From a candidate division WWE3 bacterium (GTDB taxonomy: Bacteria; Patescibacteriota; WWE3; UBA101185; UBA10185): a stretch of 32,795 bases of DNA. Made by a program: the position numbers and the translations under genes. The stretch spans positions 1-32,795 of the forward strand of contig JAAZNL010000050.1 in NCBI GenBank assembly GCA_012798315.1, read 5' to 3'. A model generated the notes under the pieces. It was given only the letters and a program-made list of their open reading frames with translations, was not told where the DNA came from and made no database searches. Below, piece by piece: positions 22,947-28,644 of the stretch; positions within the stretch are counted from its first letter, which is position 1; the number at the start of each line of letters is the position of its first letter.

Positions 22947-23645
22947 CTATTCCACCTCCTTAAGGTGTTCTATAGCCGAAAGTGCCGCTTGCTGCTCGGC
23001 TTTTTGCTTGCTGCGGCCTTCCCCAATTCCCAATAGCTTTTTATCTACATATACCCCTACTTTAAAGGTTTTTTCGTGATCAGGCCCCCATGAATCTAAG
23101 ACCTCATAAGCCGGAGTTACACCGGATTTTTCTTGGGCCATTTCCTGAAACTGGGACTTTGCGTCTTTATATTCCTGTTTTTGGACAAGATCTCTTACCT
23201 TGTAGAATAAATTCTTAGTTAAAAATTCACGGCAGAAATCTATACCTTCTTCTAAATAAAGTGCTCCTAAAACGGCTTCGAAAGTGTTGGCTAAAATGTA
23301 CTCCCGTTCCCGTCCTCCGGTAGTTTCTTCGCCGTTTGAAAGTAATAGATACGCTCCGTAGCCGAGTTTCTTTGCTTCTTCAGCAATGGATGTTGTACAC
23401 ACTACTGCGGATCTAAAATTTGTTAAATCCCCTTCGGGAGATTTTGTATATGTTTTATACAAAAATTCGGATGACAGAAGCTGTAAGACAGCATCCCCCA
23501 AAAACTCTAGTCGTTCGTTGGATGGATTGTTATACGACGGATGCTCATTCAGATAAGATCTATGAGTAAAGGCAGTCTTAAAAGTTTCTTCGTTTTTTAT
23601 CTTAATACCAAGTATCTCTTCGACTTTAGAAACGTTAAATACCAT
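22947..23645 (-). CDS. rnc: Ribonuclease III
   Basis: RNase III cuts double-stranded RNA in rRNA maturation and mRNA control. The 232-aa product has the signature 'NERLEFLGDAVLQLL' (catalytic Glu/Asp) at ~residue 42-56. A second active-site region is 'ANTFEAVLGALYLEEG', and a C-terminal dsRBD runs from ~155 ('DAKSQFQEMAQEKSG' to 'KQKAEQQAALSAIEHL'). It lies 69 nt after acpP, as in many bacteria. That gap can fold into two hairpins, so autoregulation is possible. Confidence 0.97.
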   Translation of the reverse strand: MVFNVSKVEEILGIKIKNEETFKTAFTHRSYLNEHPSYNNPSNERLEFLGDAVLQLLSSEFLYKTYTKSPEGDLTNFRSAVVCTTSIAEEAKKLGYGAYLLLSNGEETTGGREREYILANTFEAVLGALYLEEGIDFCREFLTKNLFYKVRDLVQKQEYKDAKSQFQEMAQEKSGVTPAYEVLDSWGPDHEKTFKVGVYVDKKLLGIGEGRSKQKAEQQAALSAIEHLKEVE

Positions 23646-23654
23646 ATATTATCT

Positions 23655-23699
23655 GTGTTCAATAGACACCAAAGCTCAGTACCAAGGTAATGGGCTTTG
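23655..23699 (-). other. Two small hairpins in the rnc leader
   Basis: Between acpP and rnc, CAAAGC (23670-23675) can pair with GCTTTG (23694-23699) around an imperfect inner stem. Immediately next to it GTGT (23655-23658) can pair with ACAC (23666-23669). Both lie within the 55 nt before the rnc start. They resemble, loosely, the RNase III cleavage sites in rnc leaders of other bacteria, but are short. Confidence 0.3.
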
Positions 23700-23714
23700 A
23701 CGTTTACTGAGAAA

Positions 23715-23951
23715 TTATTCAACCTGTTCGCCGACAAGATCGAAAAGATCCTGTACGGTCTCTATATCGTCTTTGCTTTCCATTAATTCAATTTGGAAAA
23801 TCTCTTCGAGTTCGGCTAAAATCTCAACCAGTTCTAACTGGGATAAATTCAGGTCGTCCTCGAAATACGATTCCGGCTCGATTTCATCAAGGTCTACACC
23901 TGCTTTTGCAGCTATTACGTCTTTTACTTTTTTATGATAATCACCTGTCAT
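23715..23951 (-). CDS. acpP: Acyl-carrier-protein homologue lacking the phosphopantetheine serine
   Basis: A 78-aa acidic four-helix protein of ACP size. It aligns without gaps to ACP helix II: 'DLNLSQLELVEILAELEEIF' against the family '[20 protein letters not shown]'. In that alignment the attachment Ser of DSL is Gln and the preceding Asp is Ser (SQL). The codons TCC CAG are clear on the minus strand. It therefore probably cannot carry 4'-phosphopantetheine in the usual way, unless the neighbouring Ser is used. The start overlaps the nusB stop (ATGA). The acpP-rnc adjacency is ancestral, but no plsX, fabH, fabD or fabG is nearby. A structural or regulatory role is possible. Confidence 0.85.
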   Translation of the reverse strand: MTGDYHKKVKDVIAAKAGVDLDEIEPESYFEDDLNLSQLELVEILAELEEIFQIELMESKDDIETVQDLFDLVGEQVE

Positions 23952-24403
23952 TTTATTTCTACCTCGCTTTTATTCTTTCCCCGACTCTTACCCAAGTCCT
24001 CAACAACTGTACCTAACACTCCGTTCACAAATTTGTGAGACGTGTCGTTACCAAATTCTTTGGCCAACTCTACTGCCTCATCAATTCCTACCTTTACCGG
24101 TGTTTTGTTGCCAAAAACAATCTCGGCTATTGCAATTCTAAGTATTACCAGATCGACTTTCGAGATTTTTTCGATTGGCCATTCAGGAGCTGCTTTTTCA
24201 ATTATACTGTCAATATCGTCCAGATGTTCCTTAACGCTTCCCACGATGTAATCTGTCAGAAATTGATCAATTTCTTCTGAATCTAAATGTTCTTTCGAAA
24301 GTAACGCGCATGCTTCCGTCTCAGTGTCATTAAATAACCAGCAGAAAATCGAGCTTAACGCTAATTTTCTTGAATTGTGCCTTGGGTCAGTTTTTGCTTT
24401 CAT
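23948..24403 (-). CDS. nusB: Transcription antitermination protein NusB
   Basis: A 151-aa all-helical NusB. Recognisable are the N-terminal 'RHNSRKLALSSIFCWLF', the central 'WPIEKISKVDLVILRIAIAE' and 'KVGIDEAVELAKEF', followed by 'HKFVNGVLGTVVEDL'. NusB with NusE (S10) binds boxA of rRNA leaders for antitermination. It begins 6 nt after rpmF and ends in TGA overlapping the acpP ATG, good evidence that UGA is a true stop here. Confidence 0.95.
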   Translation of the reverse strand: MKAKTDPRHNSRKLALSSIFCWLFNDTETEACALLSKEHLDSEEIDQFLTDYIVGSVKEHLDDIDSIIEKAAPEWPIEKISKVDLVILRIAIAEIVFGNKTPVKVGIDEAVELAKEFGNDTSHKFVNGVLGTVVEDLGKSRGKNKSEVEIK

Positions 24404-24409
24404 AACGGA

Positions 24410-24556
24410 CTATAACTCTACGTACTCATCAACATGAGGTCGTTTAAAAGCTTTAGTATCTTTTGTTTTAACTGCATTTACAATATCTCTAGTGTAATGT
24501 GCGTTTCTCTTTTTTCTTGTTCTGGCTTTAGAATGCCTTCTTTTTGGTACGGCCAT
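24410..24556 (-). CDS. rpmF: 50S ribosomal protein L32 (48 aa, not in ORF track)
   Basis: Reading the minus strand from ATG 24556 gives a 48-aa protein starting 'MAVPKRRHSKARTRKKRNAH', the standard L32 N-terminus, and ending 'KRPHVDEYVEL'. There are no Cys residues, so it is the zinc-free form and rather short. It was missed by the ORF track because of its size. It leads the rpmF-nusB-acpP-rnc cluster, and a TTGACT/CATAAT promoter precedes it. rpmF beside a fatty-acid gene (acpP) echoes the rpmF-plsX-fab-acpP order of other bacteria. Confidence 0.95.
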   Translation of the reverse strand: MAVPKRRHSKARTRKKRNAHYTRDIVNAVKTKDTKAFKRPHVDEYVEL

Positions 24557-24563
24557 AGATATT

Positions 24564-24591
24564 ATTATGTATTATTGGACCGATAAGTCAA
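24564..24591 (-). promoter_or_regulatory. Promoter TTGACT-16-CATAAT for rpmF-nusB-acpP-rnc
   Basis: On the minus strand TTGACT (24586-24591) and CATAAT (24564-24569) are 16 nt apart. The -10 ends 7 nt before ATG 24556, so the ribosomal cluster would have a leaderless first gene. Confidence 0.6.
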
Positions 24592-24633
24592 ATAAGTACT
24601 TTATGTCCTGAGAGACTAAAGAACTATATGTAT

Positions 24634-25182
24634 TTAAACCTTTTTTGTCAATTGGGAAACACTACTTTTACCAAATCTTCGTTGGCTGACAATTTTCAAT
24701 CCGCTGTCTACCGCGTCAAGGCTAAGGTCATAATCACTGGCGTGAAAAAAGAAAATATAGGCATTATCGTTGCAAATACGGGGTAAACTCTTAATTAAGT
24801 GCTTGTTAGTCTTGTCCTGATAAAATGGGTCCAAGAAGATCACATCATATCTTTTATCGGTGCTGTTTACAAACTTTAGGACATTTTTACGGTAAATATC
24901 AAAATTTTCAAAAAAGCCGCACTTAAACAGATTCTTTTCGATTGTGGTTATAGCCAAGGGATTTTCGTCCACGAAAGTACAGAAACCGGCTCCCCTGCTT
25001 AAAGCTTCAATTCCCATATTTCCGCTTCCCGAAAACAAATCCAGGCAGGTTTTGTCGGCAATATCGTTTCCTATAATCGAAAATACGGCCATTTTCGCAA
25101 TTTCCTGTACAGCTCTGAACCCAACAATTTCGGGTGTTTCTAAGCTTTTATTTTTTGCGATACCTGTAGAAATGCGTAACAT
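24634..25182 (-). CDS. rsmD: 16S rRNA (guanine966-N2)-methyltransferase RsmD
   Basis: A 182-aa Rossmann methyltransferase. The N-terminal 'LRISTGIAKNKSLETPE' and 'AVQEIAKMAVFSIIG' match the RsmD start. Motif I is 'CLDLFSGSGNMGIEALSRGA' and motif IV is 'VIFLDPFY', a DPFY variant of the usual DPPY. It modifies G966 of 16S rRNA in the 30S subunit. It starts 22 nt after recG, so it is the last gene of the tyrS-recG-rsmD transcript. Confidence 0.9.
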   Translation of the reverse strand: MLRISTGIAKNKSLETPEIVGFRAVQEIAKMAVFSIIGNDIADKTCLDLFSGSGNMGIEALSRGAGFCTFVDENPLAITTIEKNLFKCGFFENFDIYRKNVLKFVNSTDKRYDVIFLDPFYQDKTNKHLIKSLPRICNDNAYIFFFHASDYDLSLDAVDSGLKIVSQRRFGKSSVSQLTKKV

Positions 25183-25204
25183 ATGGGCATTTTATCCTAA
25201 AAAA

Positions 25205-27220
25205 TCAATTATTCCTAATAAACCTGTTTTCGCTATTTTTTAACTTTTCTTTTAGTAAGGGGTATTTATCTAAATCTGCATAAGTTTCTTCTGCGGCTTT
25301 TTTGGCGTTTTCCAACATTTTTAAATTGTCTAAAGAAGCTACTTTAAATCTTTTGTAACCATGCTGTAGTGTACTAAAAATGTCTCCTTCACCTCGGGTT
25401 CTGAGATCTATTTCGGCTAGTTTTACACCATCCTCTACTGTTTCCAGATTTTTAAGCCGTTCATAACCGGTTTTTGAATAATTCGACATAAAAACTATGC
25501 AGTAGGCTTTTTGACCGTTACGCCCTACTCGCCCGCGTAACTGGTGTAAACTGGCTAAACCATACCTTTCCCCGCTTTCTATAATCATTACCGTGGCATC
25601 GGGAATATCAATTCCAACCTCGATTACGGGTGTAGCCACCAAAACTTTTATTTTTCCCCGCGCAAAAGCATCTATTACTGACTGTTTTTCCTGCGGTTTC
25701 ATTCGGCCGTGCAACAACCCTATTTTATCCGATGGAATGTACTTTTTAACAGCTTCGTACTCAGCTTGGGCGGATTTCACGTTTTCCATAGTTTCACTTT
25801 CGGACGGATCAATTAACGGACATACAATAAATGTAGGCACTAAATTTTGTGATATCCGTTTGTATGTATCTTCCCTTTTGTTTTCAGGCAGAACTTTGGT
25901 TTCAACTTTTCTTTTACGTTCCATAGGGCTTTCCAACACTGAAATATCTAAATCACCATACAAGGTTAATGCTAGAGTACGTGGGATAGGTGTAGCGGTT
26001 AGTGTTAGCAGATTAGGTATTAAATGCTCTTTCGCCAGTTCAAGCAATTTTCCCCTTTGCTCAACTCCAAATCTATGCTGTTCATCAATTATTACCAAAC
26101 CCACATTGTTGTGTTTATTAGTATGCAGTAAAGCATGTGTTCCGATTACTATATCAGCTTTGTCCAGATTTTCTTTATGAGATCCGGTGGCAATCCCCAC
26201 GCTTACTCCAAAATACTCTAAATAACTTTTAAAAGTATTAAAATGCTGGTTTGCCAATATCTCGGTTGGGGCTAAATAAATTGTACGGAGACCGCTTAGG
26301 TAGGTTGCAAATGCCGCGCTTAATGCTACGACGGTTTTTCCGGAGCCCACATCTCCTTCCAGCAATCTATTCATGGGGGTTTCTGTTATAAGATCCTGTA
26401 ATATTTCGGCAATCGCCTTATTTTGAGATTCTGTTAGTTTAAATGGCAGGGTCTTGTAGAGCTTATTTAACTCTGCAGCATTAATTTTTATACTGCGGCC
26501 TTTTTGAATTTTTGTCCATTCCTGCTTCCGTTTTTCAACATTTAACAACTCTATAAACATTTCTTCAAATCCGAAACGCTCCCTTGCCTTTTCCGCTTCA
26601 TCCGGATTAGCCGGAAAATGTATGTTAAGCAAAGAATCTTCCAGTTTTTCCAAATTGTATTTATCCAGTATTTTGTTTGGAATAATTTCGGGCATCACAA
26701 TTCGTGTGTTTTTAGGAGAGACAATGTCGTTAATTCTTGCGCGCAACCATTTCGAACTTACTCCGTAGGTTTCCGGATACACCGGAACCAGACGGCCTGT
26801 ATGGATGTTATTTTCCGATACGGGTTCGAGTTCAGGGCTTATTACAGCGGGCTTTTTGTCAAACAGAGTTATTACGCCACTTAAATAGTACCTTTTGCCG
26901 GGGATAAGAGAGTTTTTAATGTAATGCTGATTGAACCATATTATTGGCAGTTTTCCGCTGCGGTCTACTATTTCCGCCCTGGTTAATTTTTTGCCGTTTC
27001 GGGTAAAAATATTATTCACAGGGCTTAAGACACCTTGAACCGTAACATGCTCCCCTGCTATTACATCTTTAATAAGTTTAACTTTAGCAAAATCATCGTA
27101 TCTAAAAGGGAAATGATATAACAGGTCCGACACTGTTTGAATACCTAATTTCTCCAATAATTCCTTATATTTAGGGCCTATTTTAGGGACCACTTGTATA
27201 GGAGCGTCGGGAGTTAGCAT
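25205..27220 (-). CDS. recG: ATP-dependent DNA helicase RecG
   Basis: RecG reverses stalled replication forks and processes branched DNA. The 671-aa product is of normal length. It has an N-terminal wedge/OB region (~1-160), then helicase motifs: Walker A 'LLEGDVGSGKTVVALSAA', Walker B/DEQH 'VIIDEQHRFGVEQRG', motif III 'LTATPIPRTLALTLYGDLD' and motif VI 'HQLRGRVGRNG'. The C-terminal 'LAEIDLRTRGEGDIFSTLQHG' is the RecG wedge-contact/TRG region. It ends in TGA. It starts 4 nt after a 45-aa membrane ORF. Confidence 0.97.
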   Translation of the reverse strand: MLTPDAPIQVVPKIGPKYKELLEKLGIQTVSDLLYHFPFRYDDFAKVKLIKDVIAGEHVTVQGVLSPVNNIFTRNGKKLTRAEIVDRSGKLPIIWFNQHYIKNSLIPGKRYYLSGVITLFDKKPAVISPELEPVSENNIHTGRLVPVYPETYGVSSKWLRARINDIVSPKNTRIVMPEIIPNKILDKYNLEKLEDSLLNIHFPANPDEAEKARERFGFEEMFIELLNVEKRKQEWTKIQKGRSIKINAAELNKLYKTLPFKLTESQNKAIAEILQDLITETPMNRLLEGDVGSGKTVVALSAAFATYLSGLRTIYLAPTEILANQHFNTFKSYLEYFGVSVGIATGSHKENLDKADIVIGTHALLHTNKHNNVGLVIIDEQHRFGVEQRGKLLELAKEHLIPNLLTLTATPIPRTLALTLYGDLDISVLESPMERKRKVETKVLPENKREDTYKRISQNLVPTFIVCPLIDPSESETMENVKSAQAEYEAVKKYIPSDKIGLLHGRMKPQEKQSVIDAFARGKIKVLVATPVIEVGIDIPDATVMIIESGERYGLASLHQLRGRVGRNGQKAYCIVFMSNYSKTGYERLKNLETVEDGVKLAEIDLRTRGEGDIFSTLQHGYKRFKVASLDNLKMLENAKKAAEETYADLDKYPLLKEKLKNSENRFIRNN

Positions 27221-27224
27221 AGTT

Positions 27225-27362
27225 TTAACTTAGCATGTACGGCAAGAACGATGACAACAACAAAGCGATACTGGATAAAATTACTATAGTTTTCCAGATT
27301 CTTTCTTTGTTGAAAACATATTTCTTTATTCTTTTAAGCATATTCTTTTTATTTGTGCTCAT
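27225..27362 (-). CDS. 45-aa single-span membrane protein (not in ORF track)
   Basis: Reading from ATG 27362 gives 45 aa: a very basic N-terminus ('MSTNKKNMLKRIKKYVFNKE') followed by one hydrophobic helix ('IVILSSIALLLSSFLPYML'). The start shares one base with the tyrS stop (TAATG) and the stop is 4 nt before recG, so it fills the gap exactly and is probably translated. Function unknown. It is too short for SecE and lacks its conserved motif. It may be a small membrane anchor or regulator. Confidence 0.65.
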   Translation of the reverse strand: MSTNKKNMLKRIKKYVFNKERIWKTIVILSSIALLLSSFLPYMLS

Positions 27363-28567
27363 TATTCGACCCTAAAATATTTGCGTTTTCCGTATTTAAT
27401 CACATCTCCGCTTTTTATATCTACCTCGCTGAATGGATCAATAACTTTGCCGCCATTTATTTCTACTCCGCCTTGCTCTATTGTTCTTTTTATTTGGCTT
27501 GAAGAGTTTTCCTTAACACATTCCTTAAGTAAATTTTGCACGGTAATTTTCCCGGTGTAATGAATTTTTTCCATTAAATCAGAACTAATTTCTCTGTTTT
27601 GGACAGTCTTTTCAAAGTGTTCTTGAGCTTTTGTCGCTGATTCAACACCCTTGAGCATTTTGACAATTTCAAAAGCCATAAGTTTTTTGAACTTCATAGG
27701 ATTTTCGCCTGCCTTAATTTGATGGTCTATTCCATCAATTTCTTTTAATGGAAGCTCGGTTAATAGTAGTAAGGCTTTAATTAGTAATTCATCTGAGTAC
27801 GACATAGCTTTGCCGTACATATTTTCCGGGGAATCGCCAAGGTTAATACCGTTTCCCTTGGTTTTACTCATGGTTATGCCATCCGGGGCTTCCATCATAA
27901 TGTTAGACCTAACAAACTTTTCCTTGCCCAGATAGTTCTTAACTAAAGTCCTACCCATTAACATGTTAAATGTCTGATCGGCTCCTCCTATTTCTAAATC
28001 AACACCCATGGCAACCGAATCATATCCTTGCATAAGTGGGTATATAAATTCCTGGAGACCTATTGGATCTTTGCGCTTTAGTCGCTTATCAAAAAGATCC
28101 CGTTCCATCATTTGCTGAACAGTGGCATTGGCCATGAGTTTAATTAAGTCCTGTAATTGTAACTTGGATAACCATTCGTAGTTTCGCTTAAACTGAACAG
28201 GATTTTCGCCTTCAAAGTCTATTAATTGGGCCGCCTGTGTTTTCCATCCGGCCATGTTTTTTTCAATTTCCTCATCGGTCAGCATTTTTCTTGCGGAGTC
28301 TTTGTCAGGATCGCCTACTTTAGCTGTAAAATCACCGACTAAAAATATAACTTCGTGCCCGAGTTTTTGTAGTATACGCAGACCTCTAATTCCCATGGCA
28401 TGCCCAACGTGAAGGTACGGCCCAGTGGGATCGTACCCTTGGTAAGCCTTAAGACGTTCGCCTGAATAAAGCTTTTTTCGTAAATCTTCTTTTGACGGGA
28501 ATATGTTTTCTACCCCCCTATTTATAAACTCTTCTATGAGTTCTTTGTCTACCAAAACTTTATTCAT
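27362..28567 (-). CDS. tyrS: Tyrosyl-tRNA synthetase
   Basis: A 401-aa class I aminoacyl-tRNA synthetase that charges tRNA-Tyr. The HIGH-type motif is in 'GPYLHVGHAMGIRGLRIL', the tyrosine-site region is 'EIGGADQTFNMLMGR', and the KMSKS-type motif is 'GITMSKTKGN'. A C-terminal S4 RNA-binding domain (~335-400) ends the protein. The long linker and C-terminal S4 place it in the TyrRS branch like that of Gram-negatives. It heads the operon with a TATACT -10 seven nt before its ATG. Confidence 0.96.
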   Translation of the reverse strand: MNKVLVDKELIEEFINRGVENIFPSKEDLRKKLYSGERLKAYQGYDPTGPYLHVGHAMGIRGLRILQKLGHEVIFLVGDFTAKVGDPDKDSARKMLTDEEIEKNMAGWKTQAAQLIDFEGENPVQFKRNYEWLSKLQLQDLIKLMANATVQQMMERDLFDKRLKRKDPIGLQEFIYPLMQGYDSVAMGVDLEIGGADQTFNMLMGRTLVKNYLGKEKFVRSNIMMEAPDGITMSKTKGNGINLGDSPENMYGKAMSYSDELLIKALLLLTELPLKEIDGIDHQIKAGENPMKFKKLMAFEIVKMLKGVESATKAQEHFEKTVQNREISSDLMEKIHYTGKITVQNLLKECVKENSSSQIKRTIEQGGVEINGGKVIDPFSEVDIKSGDVIKYGKRKYFRVE

Positions 28568-28574
28568 GATCTAT

Positions 28575-28580
28575 AGTATA
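28575..28580 (-). promoter_or_regulatory. -10 element TATACT for tyrS (leaderless)
   Basis: On the minus strand TATACT ends 7 nt before ATG 28567. No -35 is clear. It is back-to-back with the promoter of the penicillin-binding protein gene. Confidence 0.5.
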
Positions 28581-28626
28581 AAGTTTTTTTTAATAAAAAA
28601 AAGCGGATTGACCACCGTCAGTAATG

Positions 28627-28632
28627 TATAAT
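28627..28632 (+). promoter_or_regulatory. -10 element TATAAT for the class A PBP gene
   Basis: A perfect TATAAT lies 12 nt before ATG 28645 and includes part of the ATG at 28624 used by the ORF track. An AGGAG Shine-Dalgarno (28636-28640) precedes ATG 28645 by 4 nt, so 28645 is the supported start. Confidence 0.6.
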
Positions 28633-28644
28633 AGTAGGAGTTTT

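Noticed and set aside
23646-23714. Possible tRNA in the acpP-rnc gap
   Set aside because: Only 69 nt, no acceptor stem, no TTCRA T-loop and no D-arm; only small hairpins are present.
25593-26180. 195-aa plus-strand ORF inside recG
   Set aside because: Antisense to conserved RecG helicase motifs, Ser/Cys-rich composition and no start signals; a shadow.
27225-27362. SecE identity for the 45-aa membrane ORF
   Set aside because: Too short, lacks the SecE helix motif, and no nusG or rplK is adjacent.
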